Shown: positions 33,744-44,732, numbered from the stretch's first letter. The stretch is DNA of 64,000 nt from Juglans regia (GCF_001411555.2 NC_049907.1:34803866-34867865), one strand, 5' to 3'. Made by a program: numbers and translations. Notes: generated by a model not told the origin, from the letters alone.

Positions 33744-34380
33744 TTATTCGAATTTTTATCTTGCAAGGTTTTCTCATAGCTCCGTCATTCACCACCATCA
33801 ATGAGCTGAGCGTCCATCAAGAAAGAAGGTTACGGGTCCACGGAGCTGCAAAAGATTTTTATTTAGTGATTTGGCAATGTATCTATGTCCACGGAGCTTT
33901 CTATCTAGTGTTCACTCGAACTACCAATTGTACAATTGAGGTTAATTTTTTATTAAAACATAGCTAAAGTTGGGTCATAACGGTATTTATTATTTACTAC
34001 CACAAACTAAGGCTCTTTTTTTTTTTAATTATAGTGTATTTTTTACTAGAATATTCGTAGTTGAAATTTGTAATCTCTTATAAGAATGTACGTTGCTAGA
34101 TATCCTCTATATATTTGAGGAATGCTAGATACAATTACGGATTGTGCAAGTGATGCATACTCCTTTTGAAAAATTGAAAAAGAGTGGGGTCCACCACTAA
34201 AAAATTAATTTTTTAGTATGAATTTTAGATTTATTCACTTTTTTAAACAGAATGTGTAAAGCTTGCGCAATCCATGACTGTAAATATTATTTCTCTATTT
34301 ATTTTGCGTCTTCTCCATTACTAGGTCTTTTAGCGATCAATCACGTGATTATCCATTAATTCTAGACCGGGGGCAGATTA
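33744..34380. other. Repeat-derived spacer, no gene
   Basis: A weak LTR-like segment at about 33845-33905 (TTTGGCAATGTATC...TCCACGGAGC) resembles part of the copia LTR at 25640. The remainder is AT-rich with no coding match. Confidence 0.5.
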
Positions 34381-34635
34381 TGGGGTGGGAAACCCCACCC
34401 CCCACCCCCATGCGGGGCAAGGGCGAGGAGGGGGCTACCCCGCCCCATAGGGTGCGGGTAGCACCCCTACCGTACAAGCTCTTATTCGGTTTGCAAACTA
34501 GGCTCATTTTCCCCTATACTGGGAATCCCTCGAGCTGGTGCATGTAGATGTCTTCATCTAAGTCTCCATGAACAAAAGTTGTCTTGACATCTAGCTGTTT
34601 CAATTGTAGATCTTTTGTAACCACCATTCTTAGCT
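34381..34635 (-). mobile_element. Second copy of the hAT 3' end / copia RT junction
   Basis: Positions 34430-34635 repeat 33290-33500: the GC-rich hAT terminus GTAGCACCCCTA, then CCGTACAA, then the copia RT piece (minus strand). The copy is close but not identical. It stops abruptly at TTCTTAGCT, where the 33.5-kb copy continues. Confidence 0.82.
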
Positions 34636-34800
34636 TGGTCTTGTACGTTTGGATAATAAAAATGTTTGTGAATAGTAGTGAAAAAATAATGAAAAAGTAA
34701 TAATCGAGTATTGAATAGTAGTGAAAAGTAGTGAAAAATAATAATAAAATAAAGAATAGTAGTGAGAGTATTTGAGAGTGCCTCAAGTACTCTCAGTACC
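34636..34800. repeat. AT-rich MITE-like remnant
   Basis: Several copies of GAATAGTAGTGAAAA-type sequence lie between the copia fragment and the LTR at 34806. It resembles a decayed MITE. No target duplication was identified. Confidence 0.45.
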
Positions 34801-34805
34801 TTACT

Positions 34806-35673
34806 TACAGCACACGGTGACACACAACCCTATGAGATTTTCCTCGTAAATGTGAATCTAATTATCATGTAGATGGAATTATTCAAAATGAAAATTGACA
34901 GTAACATGGGACCAATCTGCTTAAAAGCAGATCTATGTATGTACTTACGTACTTTTTGCATCTAAGCAAATTCACTAATATTAACTAAAAAGGATTAGAA
35001 CCGGATTGGGATAAATCGATGCCCAAACCGACATCATGTATATATGTTATGACCCTCCAAGGCAGTGAAGATAATAATAGATGTTGTCAAAAGAAAAGAA
35101 AGGCGTGGAAGTGTTCTGAAGAAATGAAGTGTACAAGAAGGAGTCGTGAGGATGAAGAAGGAAGACTCAGCGCACTATTTTGGAGAATTTAGTTAAATGC
35201 ACAGTTTCAATAATTAGTGCTTTACACACCATTTTGGCAGCCTGGGAAATTTACAGTTTCGTATTGTATTTTGTTTCTTTTATTATTTAGTTGTTAAAAG
35301 CTACGTGTCAGTATTGTATTGGGGTGGGTTGTTATTCTGCATTAGCATAAGGGACGGACTGAGTGAAGGGAGAGGCATTCTGGAATCTTTGTGAAGAATT
35401 GATCTGTGTATGGAGGTTTGGAAGCCCTCGAAGTCTTCCTTTTCAATACGTATGACTCTATGAGTATTTCTATCAAACAACTTTCCTGCATGAATTATTA
35501 TATTTCCTGAAGCATCTCAATACAATGTCAAGGTTCCTTTTTACATTCAACAATCCATTTTATTACAATAGAAACATCGCAACACTCTCCCAATCACTCA
35601 CTCAACTCAGCCTTCACTTATTACATCCATTGTAACTCTTAATTTGCTATTCCATACAAGGGGGTTCATAACA
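34806..35673 (+). repeat. Left LTR of the gene-capturing element
   Basis: It begins TACAGCACACGGTGACACAC, ends GGGGGTTCATAACA, and is followed by the PBS-like sequence. It pairs with 37785-38660. Confidence 0.8.
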
Positions 35674-36145
35674 AGTAGTATCTAGAGCCAACGATCTTGC
35701 CATGGAGTTGAGTAATGAAGAACTTTAAATATGTTTTTAGAATTATCATCGTGCACTATATGATGATTTCTATAGAGATCCTGGCCAAATGGTTCTTACA
35801 ATGAAGTCTTCTGACGGTAAAAATCTAAAAATCTTAAGTCGATTCTTCCTCTACACTACCCTTTGGAGCAACACCAAGTGAGACACAGAGGAGTTGTTTT
35901 AGAAGATGATGTTATGTTGATAGGGATGACGATATTTGACGATGGGTATGTTGTTCTTGAAGCGAAGAAGATAGATTCAACTGTTGAAAATCAAAAGTCA
36001 GTAGTGCACGGAGCGACAAAGGATGTCTGATTGATAGGGGAGAACGTTCCATTACCCTCAGATACCATTTCATTCAGGAGAGAAAAAAACTTGTACGTTT
36101 TATAGAGAAATGGTGCAATACAGTCAGAGTAGCATTTCGATAGAG

Positions 36146-36868
36146 ATGTCTTCCTTCGACACGTACGGCATCGATGGTTAGGAGATGAATGTGAACTCTT
36201 CTGCTTGTCATTTCGTTGATGACGATGATGAGAGCTTCAGTGGCGGCAGTTACGGATCCGGATCCTATTCCAACTTCCCAGCTGCCACATCTAGAGGGTT
36301 CCTTGCGAATGGTGACATCGCTGTCGAAAATGCCATTGACTCTCCGGGGTTTTTTGGATGTAATGACCCAAATGCTAGCTACTCCCAATCTCCTTATGAT
36401 CAGATCCATGCGGTGAACGAAAATGGTTACAGTGTAGGTGAAAATGGCACTAATGATGATGTTTTTGTCTCGGATGGGCCCGTGCTCCCACCATCGACTG
36501 AGATGGAGCCCGAGGAAGGGTTTACTCTTCGTGAATGGAGGCGTCAAAATGCCATTCAACTTGAGGAGAAGAAGCAAAGAGATGATCATGAGAATGAAGT
36601 AAAAGGTGTTTCATGGTATGCATCGGGAATATTCCTTGTAGTGTGTGGCCGAGATGAATCGGTTTGGACTTGGGAAATGCAGCCTACCAACGAGTTCGAG
36701 TGTATATCGGTGTTACAGGGACATATTCCAGAGGTTGAGATGATTTAGTGGCAGCCAACTACGGGTGTTTGGTTTGCTTGTAGCTACGATAACACCATTA
36801 AGACTTGGACAGATGAAGCTGAAACAATAGAAGAATTTGGCGATACTCTCAGTGGTAGGTACATTTTT
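36146..36868 (+). pseudogene. Chimera: clathrin light chain fragment fused to CIA1/CIAO1 WD40 fragment
   Basis: From ATG 36146 (MSSFDTYGIDG, then a TAG at 36179) the frame runs to 36748. The first part is a plant clathrin light chain N-terminus: an acidic [10 protein letters not shown] start, then [20 protein letters not shown] and [15 protein letters not shown], the conserved block before the heavy-chain-binding helix. At about residue 150 ([12 protein letters not shown]) it switches in frame to CIA1, the WD40 protein of cytosolic Fe-S assembly: [20 protein letters not shown] and [12 protein letters not shown]. After a stop at 36746-36748 CIA1 sequence continues (CSYDNTIKTWTDE) to about 36868. 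Both genes are incomplete: the clathrin-binding helix and most WD40 blades are absent. It sits between LTRs, which points to transcript or DNA capture by a retroelement. Confidence 0.82.
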
Positions 36869-37099
36869 CCAATCTCCATTTTTAGTTTCTATCAAGACTT
36901 GGGTGCAAAGTATATCACGGAAGGCAATTTTGAGATATTTAAAGCCCTTCATGATTCTCTTGTAATCTTTGGCGGAGGGCAATAGAGAAAACTGCTCTTA
37001 GTAAATACAAATGCAGCCATTCAATTGCTCAAGGAATTGCTAATTAGGGTTGTTTTTTAGTGGTATGGGATAAAACAGCTAAAGATTGGGGAATATCAC

Positions 37100-37639
37100 T
37101 TGATAGAGGAACAAATCTGGTGGCACTTTGATAGAGGAAAAGGAGGAAATTATGTGCAAAAATTTTTGGTGAATAGAACTCTACTGTGGGTAGTAGCAAT
37201 TTTGGTAATCATGCTTCCGATATATCTCAATGGCTCCAACCAATATTGCTTTAGAGATCGATTGAAATGGGATTCACGTTCAAAGATTGCTTTAGGGAAC
37301 CTGCCAGAAGTAGTACAGAGATTTCGCGGATCTTTACCTAGTTATCACCCTGAAACTCTACTTGTGAAAATAATTCCAGGGAGTGGGAATCGTACATATA
37401 TGGTTGTAAGTCTTATTAAGAAGAAGGGAGAAGGGAAATGTGAATCGACCTTGATAATTCATAATGTGTTTCTGAATGTATATGGTAAGATGGGTAGGCC
37501 TTGGAATAAAATTCTGGATTTTGTTGAGATGTCGGTGTATACCTCATATGCTGGTAGTTTTAACTTCGAGTTGATTGGTCATTTTTCTGGAGTGGGATCC
37601 TCTAAAAAGATGGTGTCTAAAGCAACTCGGATAAATTGA
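37100..37639 (+). CDS. Open frame of unknown origin in the gene-capturing element
   Basis: An uninterrupted 179-codon frame between the chimera and the right LTR. It starts MIEEQIWWHFDRGKGGNYVQ, has one hydrophobic segment near residues 29-42 (LLWVVAILVIMLPIYL), and ends SSKKMVSKATRIN. I do not recognise the family. The piece DRLKWDSRSKIALG is faintly like kinase subdomain VI, but the rest does not support that. It could be another captured host fragment or an element-specific gene. The frame ends about 25 bases before the purine tract. Expression is unknown. Confidence 0.35.
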   Translation: MIEEQIWWHFDRGKGGNYVQKFLVNRTLLWVVAILVIMLPIYLNGSNQYCFRDRLKWDSRSKIALGNLPEVVQRFRGSLPSYHPETLLVKIIPGSGNRTYMVVSLIKKKGEGKCESTLIIHNVFLNVYGKMGRPWNKILDFVEMSVYTSYAGSFNFELIGHFSGVGSSKKMVSKATRIN

Positions 37640-37784
37640 GAAGGGAGAGAGAGTAGGAATTTTACAAAGGGGAGAGGGATTTTAACTTGAACAAATTTCA
37701 AGTTGGTGTTCTATTTTTTGCCCTTATGGTTGGACTTCCTATAATTCCTCCAATAATTAAATCCTTGTGGCAGTTCAAGAATCA

Positions 37785-38660
37785 TACAGCACACGGTGAC
37801 ACACAACCCTATGAGCTTTTCCTCGTAAATGTGAATCTAATTATCATGTAGATGGAATTATTCAAAATGAAAATTGACAGTAACATGGGACCAATCTGCT
37901 TAAAAGCAAATCTATGTATGTACTTATGTACTTTTTGCATCTAAGCAAATTCACTAATATTAACTAAAAAGGATTAGAACCGGATTGGGATAAATCGATG
38001 CCCAAACCGACATCATGTATATATGTTATGACCCTCCAAGGCAGTGAAGATAATAATAGATGTTGTCAAAAGAGAAGAAAGGCGTGGAAGTGTTCTGAAG
38101 AAATGAAGAAATGAAGTGTACAAGAAGGAGTCGTGAGGATGAAGAAGGAAGACTCAGCGCACTATTTTGGAGAATTTAGTTAAATGCACAGTTTCAATAA
38201 TTAGTGCTTTACACACCATTTTGGCAGCCTGGGAAATTTACAGTTTCATATTGTATTTTGTTTCTTTTATTAGTTAGTTGTTAAAAGCTATGTGTCAGTA
38301 TTGTATTGGGGTGGGTTGTTATTCTGCATTAGCATAAGGGACGGACTGAGTGAAGGGAGAGGCATTCTAGAATCTTTGTGAAGAATTGATCTGTGTATGA
38401 AGGTTTGGAAGCCCTCGTAGTCTTCATTTTCAATACGTATGACTCTATGAGTATTTCTATCAAACAGCTTTCCTACATGAATTATTCCATTTCCTGAAGC
38501 ATCTCTATACAATTTCAAGGTTTCTTTTTACATTCAACAATCCATTTTATTACAATAGAAACATCGCAACACTCTCCCAATCACTCACTCAACTCAGCCT
38601 TCACTTATTACATCCATTGTAACTCTTAATCTGCTATTCCATACAAAGGGGTTCGTAACA
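37785..38660 (+). repeat. Right LTR of the gene-capturing element
   Basis: It pairs with 34806-35673 and carries an 8-bp internal duplication (GAAATGAA) absent from the left copy. It ends GGGGTTCGTAACA. Confidence 0.8.
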
Positions 38661-38734
38661 ATATACGTAACCATGCATATAAAAACTAAACATGTGCAGA
38701 AAATATATTTGAAGAAAAATATAAGAGACATAAA

Positions 38735-39322
38735 GAAATCCCACAAATGAGATTCCACACACTGATGTGGCACACTTGCACGTCTCCCCTTTCTTCTTCT
38801 TCTTCTTCTTCTTGTGCCTCTCCCCTCCGCTCCTCCCATTTTCCCTTTCTTTCTCCCCCCACGGTGGGCAGGAGTTTCCGGCTATCCAAACGGCACCGCT
38901 GGCAGGGACATGGAGCTTACGACAATGTTATGAGCTTGTCGTGCACATTTCGTGCACTGTGTCGTGGTCGACGACCATCGTCAGTTGGTTGAGGTGGTCG
39001 AGAACCACCTCTGAGTCTGCAAAAACTTTCAACAGTCCAAGTAGCGATAGTCGGAGGGGACACTGAGCTCATGACAGTGTTGTGAACTTGTCGTGCACAA
39101 CTTGCGTGGTCGGGAACCACCCTGGGGGGCGCAGACAATGCCGACACACTAGCAACACACAACGTTGGCACAGAGAGAGCGGTGTTTGGCTAGTGGGAAA
39201 GGGAGGGAAATGGGAGGAGGGGAGAGGCATAGGGAGAGGGAGGACAAAGAGAGGAAAAAAAAAGTGAGAGAGAGAAAGACATGGCATATTAGTGTGTCAC
39301 ATCAATGTATGGGATTCCTTTG
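38735..39322. mobile_element. Foldback element with ~40-bp terminal inverted repeats
   Basis: The left arm GAAATCCCACAAATGAGATT, continuing to GATGTGGCACACTT, pairs with the inverse of the right arm (AGTGTGTCACATCAATGTAT followed by GGGATTCC). The interior includes a CTT-rich block, GGGAGAGG-rich blocks and two diverged copies of a GAGCTTACGACAATGTTATG-like unit (about 38911 and 39065). There is no transposase. Confidence 0.65.
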
Positions 39323-40042
39323 TATCTCTAGCAACCCTCATATTTGAAACATGGACGAAAGAATCAAAGTCCTCTGATATGGAATATTTCAAACTTGGAC
39401 AACTGTCACCAAATTTTTTATTCCTTCTCTCAACTTTTGTAGTCATTATAGTTTTGAATCTGAGGCTAGAATTTATACTTTGTCCTCCTCCAGGATTATC
39501 GATTTAGAACTATTGTGGTGAAAAAAGCATCCTCTCTATTTGGTCAGAGATCTCCTAAATGGATTCATACTTAGCAAGATATTTTGAAGGAGAAATGTTT
39601 GGGATCCTGATTTTGAGTCTCTAGTATTTTTATCAAGACCTTTTTTATTATTTAAGAATTAAATAAATATTTTTTAATAATGTTAAGAATTTTTTTTTAA
39701 ATATTTAAAAGTATAAAAATAATAATAATGATAGGCTTACTACCCTTTTACCACCCTTTTACTAATCTACAGTGTATTTGAAATTTTTATTTTTTTATTA
39801 TTTTCTTTTAAGTATATTTTAACATTCTTAATCATTAAGAAAAAATTAAAAAAATATACAACTTCACTAATAGTCAATTCTTTAACCATTAAGTAATAAA
39901 AATTAAAACAAAATAAAAGGAGTAGTAAATTGGTGATAGGAAGTAGTAAGCTGATCATGTTCTTTCGAGAAAATAAAGTGTCATGGGCTTTCACATGTCT
40001 ATCACTGTCACTAATAAATACATCCTTTGCCTAAATCATGTG
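39323..40042. other. AT-rich intergenic stretch, nothing recognised
   Basis: AT-rich sequence with homopolymer runs and no coding or repeat match that I can support. Confidence 0.6.
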
Positions 40043-40938
40043 TGTTGGCTACAATGAGCATGCACGGTGAAAACTCGGGAATGTATACTACGAGGTGATG
40101 GACATGGGCTTGTGAAAAATAGCTAAGACTTCTCGTCTTGTGAGACTGTGTATAAGAAAACATTTATTGTTGAAGAAAATTGTGCAAATACAGTAATCTG
40201 AAAAATAAATACGACTTTGAGGCGTGTAGAACACTATCTTTAAGGTGATAATTGCCTCCACTCGAAAGAATTTGCTACCGGATTACAAGCAATTCACTTC
40301 CAAGATACAACGAAGTCACCAACTGCAGATAGCAATTCTGAAGTTTTTCCTTCAAATTTTCTTTACAAAATTGTGTAAGTGACTGAAAATATGGGAGAAT
40401 GGAATGTTAAAATTCGTGGGTCTCATCCTCTATATATAAAAAATGAAGTGACATCATGTGAAAGATCATTTCAATCACAACTCTTAACTTATAACTTTTC
40501 AACTGACAGTTACTGGTTTAAAGGTCATAATATTTCACTTAAAGACCAAATGATATGCCTAGCCTAGTGGGGAAGGGTGGGCATTGGTTTGAGTCTCCAG
40601 AAGTGTCTTTTCAATTAAATTTATTTTTTTAAAGCATTGCACCATATCAAAGTGTCTATTCGGCCTATGTGCAAGCACACAAGTGTTGACTGTTTGACCC
40701 ACGTGTAAGGCTTGGCCGGCCTAAGCATTGTGTCTATCCAAGTCCAACACTTCACTTATTCTACAAAATAAATTAAAGTCCACTTGTGGAGTTCAAACTT
40801 CCACCCTTTTATTTAAAACAACACGCACTTACCACTAAACCAATGCATCTCCCTGAGATGGTGATTCACGAAAATAAATAACAACCCACATTCAATAAAT
40901 TCATATATTTAATATCACAATCTATAATAAATATAACA
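40043..40938 (-). repeat. 3' LTR of the copia at 40-44.7 kb
   Basis: The shared part with the right copy begins AATTGTGTAAGTGACTG (near 40370) and ends AATAAATATAACA. The outer boundary at 40043 is inferred from a TGTTGG start. Pol III A/B-box-like motifs occur at 40560 and 40586. Confidence 0.65.
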
Positions 40939-41559
40939 ATCCTCCACTTAGATTGTGATATTAAATTTCAGTCAAATACTGATATCATCATGCATACAAG
41001 AAGATATTTTTCGACTTAAACCTTCAATTAGTGTAAATATCTCAAATTCTTATAAAAGTCAATGGTGGCCTAGGTTTAAACCAAGACTCTATATGTTAAG
41101 AACGGAAATACGACACATATGATTCCATCCAATTTTAACGAGATAACTCACCAATTATTTGCGCTAATCCACGTGCTCCATCCTGGCATTCATGAACATT
41201 TTCAAAAGTAAACCTTAAATTTTTGCTAGAAGTTGTCCCCACCTCTTATGTTCACATAAATAAAGTTAATTTTGTGTCTCTGTTACTTCAGACACTTATA
41301 CAACTATTGAACTTCATTAAAAGTATAATATTCATCATACATTTAGCGTAACAGTCAGCATTGACCATCCTGAAAGGGTTTCTCACATTAAATTAAATTT
41401 CAATGTTATCTCATTCACATAACTATAACTTATTATTACTCATTAAAACTTAAACTATTTATTAATAGTGTAAGGTTGGGTTCCTATTACAGGTGACTTT
41501 TTTTTAAAAGAAAGGTTTCAAAAACATTCCACTAGATGTACTATTCACTAAATCTCTCA

Positions 41560-44150
41560 AGAGTCCCTTTGTGAAAGGATCTACTAAGTTTTTACTTGAC
41601 CGCACATATACAATAGTGATAATATCATCACATATTAATTGTTTGACATATTAATGTCTCAAGCTAATATGTCTAAATTTTTCATTATAGACTTTATTAT
41701 AAACCCTAGACATAGTAACTTCACTATCATAGTGCAAAGAAATGGCTGACATCAGTGTTGGTCACAACTTTATGTCAAATAACAAATTCATAAACCATTC
41801 TGCCTCTTTGCCTACTACCACCAAGGCTACAAATTAAGATTTCATTGTAGAATGTGAAATACATGTCTATTTTTTAGAAGCCTATGAAACAACTCAATTA
41901 CCAAGGGTGAAAACCCAACCAGACATAGCCTTATTATCACTTGTACTAGTGATCCAACTAACATCACAATATCTTTCTAGTACAGCAGGAAAATTGGTAT
42001 ACTACAATCCTAACGAACTAGTTTTTTTAAGGTACCCAATTACTCTACCAATTGTTTTCCAATGCTCCATACTAGGATTACCCATATATCTAGAAAGTTA
42101 ACATATTGTAAAGGAAATATCTAGCCTAGTACAATGCATTGCATGCATTAAACTACCAATTGCACTAGTATATTCTAACTGAACAACCGCTCTACCAACA
42201 TTCTCAATTATTTTAAATGAAGAGTCATATGGAGTATTTGCTTCTTTAATTCCTAAATGTTGAAATTTAAGAAGCATTTTCTCAATATAATGAGATTGAC
42301 ATAAAGCATAATTCTCACTATGTTTCTTTACTTTGACAACAAAATAGTGTCAACTTCATTAAGATCCTTCATTTTGAACTTTGAAGATAAATACTTCTTA
42401 GTTTCAGATATTCATTCTATATTTATTCTAAATATAAGCAAGTCATCCACATAAAAACATATTATAACACCATAACAATCTGTGAATTTAGAATAAATAA
42501 ATTTATTAACATTATTATACCTAAATCCATGAGATAAAATTACCGAATCACATTTCTCATGCCATCGTTTTGGTGCTTGCTTTAATCCATACAATGACTT
42601 AATTAATTTGTAAACTTTCTTTTCTTGCCCATACATAACAAATCCTTCTGGTTGTTCTATGTACACCTCTTCATCCAGTTCACCATTTAGGAAAGCGGTT
42701 TTAACATCCATTTGTTGTACAAATAAGTTATATATTGAAGCTAGTGATATAAGCACTCTAATGGATGTAAATCTAGTCATTGGAGCATACGTATCAAAAT
42801 AGTCTATGCCCTCTTTTTGTTTAAAACATTTGGCTACTAATCTGGCCTTAAAAGTTTAAAGAGACCTATTTGTATTGTATTTTCTCCTAAATACTTATTT
42901 ACAACCAATAAATTTTAATCCATGAGGCAAGCCTACTAAAACCCAAGTATTGTTTGACAATATTGAGTTCATTTCATCATTTATCGCCTCTTTCCAAAAT
43001 GCAACATCTCTAGAAGTCATAGTTTTTTTAATTTTTCGATCTTCTTCTATATTTAATATAATGAGTATCTTATTTCAAATATCAGCTCTATTTCCTTCCA
43101 AAATGAAAACAATATCCTGAGCTGATACAACATCTGGATCTAAACTTTTCTCTTTTCTGACTCTTTGACTTCTCGGTTCAATCAATGTGTCAGGAATTAT
43201 ACAATTCATTTTCTGACTCGAGTCAGATTCTGGTATTTGAGTAGAATCTGATACTGCTTTAGAGTCATTATAGAATTTATCTTCAATAAACTCTACATCC
43301 TTTGATTCTACTATAACGTTAGAATCCAAATCCAAAAGTCCATATGCTTTTGAATTCTCAGCATATCTTACAAAAATACTTTTGATTGCCCTTAGACCTA
43401 ATTTTGTTCTTTTTGGGTCTGGAACTCTATAAAAGGCTAAACAGCCTCATACACTTAGGTATTTCAAATTTGGTTTCCTACCTTTCCACAATTCATATGG
43501 TGAAATCTTAAATTTTATATAAGGTATTCTATTATGCAAATAACATGTCGTGAGCAATGTTTCTCCCCACAAATGAAAAGACAATTTTGCATTCAAAATC
43601 ATAGCATTTAACATATCAACTAGTGTCCTATTTTTTCTTTTTGCTAAACCATTTTGTTGTGGGGTATAGGGTGCACTAGTTTGATGTATTATGTCATTCT
43701 CCTCGCAGTATAAAGAAAATTCAGTAGGAAAATACTCACCACCTTTGTCACTACGAAGTATCTTAATTTTTTTTTTCTTTTGATTTTCAACAACAGAATT
43801 ATAAGATTTGAACATATTTAATGACTTATCCTTACTTTTCATCAAGTATACATACGTATGTCTTGAAAAATCATCAATAAAAGTAATAAAATATCTATTA
43901 CCTCCTCTAGTTAAAATACCATTTAGTTCACAAATATCAGAATGTACAAGTTTTAATAATTATGTTTTTCTGTCTATTTTAGGAAAATATTTTTTTGTCA
44001 TTTTTTCTTGAATGCAAACTTCACATTTAGCACTATATTCATGATTATATGGAATTAAACTATGTTCAGACATAAACTTTAAAGATTTAAAATTCAAATA
44101 TGCTAAACGATTATGCCACAAAGTAGAAAACTCAACAATATAAGCATAAT
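41560..44150 (-). pseudogene. Copia pol remnant (GAG_pre-integrase, integrase, RT)
   Basis: On the minus strand, in order: a pre-integrase zinc-finger region (LWHNRLAYLNFKSLKF, CEVCIQEK); the integrase core (LVHSDICEL, YFITFIDDFSRHTYVYLMKS, SDKGGEYFPTEF, TSAPYTPQQNGLAKRKNRTL); a spacer; then RT (QQMDVKTAFLNGELDEEVYI, SLYGLKQAPKRWHEKCDSV, and FYVDDLLIF with the catalytic YVDD kept). The RNase H end is decayed. Stops at about 43446 and 42860 and several frame changes break it. The acidic residues of the integrase core are still visible. Confidence 0.88.
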
Positions 44151-44154
44151 CAAT

Positions 44155-44732
44155 TGTGTAAGTGACTGAAAATATGGGAGAATGGAATGTTAAAATTTGT
44201 GGGTCTCATCCTGTATTTATAGAAAATGAAGTGACACCATATGAAAGATCACAACTCTTAACTTGTGACTTTTCAACTGGCAATTACTGGTTTAAAAGTC
44301 ATAATGTTTCACTTAAAGACCAAAGGATATGCCTAGCCTAGTAGTCAGGCGCCTCCCTTGGGGAAGGGAAGTCATTGGTTTGAGCCTCTAGAAGTGTCTT
44401 TTCAATCAAATTGATTTTCTTGAAGCATTGCACCCTATCAAAGTGCCTATTCGACCCATGTGCAAGTACCCCAAGTGTTGTGACTATTTGGCCCACGTGC
44501 AAGACTTGGCCGGCCCAAGCATTGTGTCTATCCAAGTCCAAAACTTCACTTATTCCACAACATAAATTAAAGTGCACTTGTGGAGTTTCAAACTCCCACC
44601 TTTTCATTTGAAACAGCACACCCTTACCACTAAACAATTCATCTCTCTGAGATAGTGATTCACGAAAATACATAATAACTTACATTTAATAAATTCACAT
44701 ATTTAATATCACAATCTATAATAAATATAAAA
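44155..44732 (-). repeat. Partial 5' LTR of the copia
   Basis: Matches 40372-40938. It carries TAGCCTAGTAGTC and GGTTTGAGCCTC, spaced like pol III A and B boxes. Confidence 0.8.

Larger units (their letters stand above)
34806..38660 (+). mobile_element. LTR-flanked element carrying captured host gene fragments
   Basis: Direct repeats at 34806-35673 and 37785-38660 differ at about 20 positions plus one 8-bp duplication, so they are about 97-98% identical by eye. The left copy is followed at once by AGTAGTATCTAGAGCC, close to an initiator-tRNA-Met PBS (TGGTATCAGAGCC). A purine tract (AAAGGGGAGAGGGA, 37666-37679) lies about 105 bases before the right copy. The 2.1-kb interior has no gag or pol that I recognise; it has a clathrin light chain-CIA1 chimera and other open frames. 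No target duplication matches at the ends. The purine-tract position suggests the left LTR has lost its first 100 or so bases. Confidence 0.75.
40043..44732 (-). mobile_element. Copia LTR retrotransposon with gag and PBS deleted
   Basis: A minus-strand copia. Homologous LTR sequence lies at 40372-40938 and 44155-44732. The left LTR probably extends to about 40043 (TGTTGGCTACAATGAGC), because the sequence there looks like other copia LTRs. A PPT (inverse of ATCCTCCACTTAG) lies just inside the left LTR. Pol runs from about 44150 to 41560. The right LTR joins directly to the pre-integrase region of pol, so the rest of the 5' LTR, the PBS and gag were lost in one deletion. Stops in pol make it inactive. 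Confidence 0.8.

Noticed and set aside
34554..34823. Phe/Tyr-rich open frames over 34514-34823
   Set aside because: They are shadows of AT-rich MITE-like repeats joined to a copia fragment.
36074..36589. 171-codon minus-strand frame over the clathrin light chain fragment
   Set aside because: It is the antisense shadow of the plus-strand chimera, which has clear family motifs.
37340..37420. Protein kinase identity for the 37100-37639 frame
   Set aside because: Only one short stretch resembles kinase subdomain VI; no HRD, DFG or glycine loop is present.
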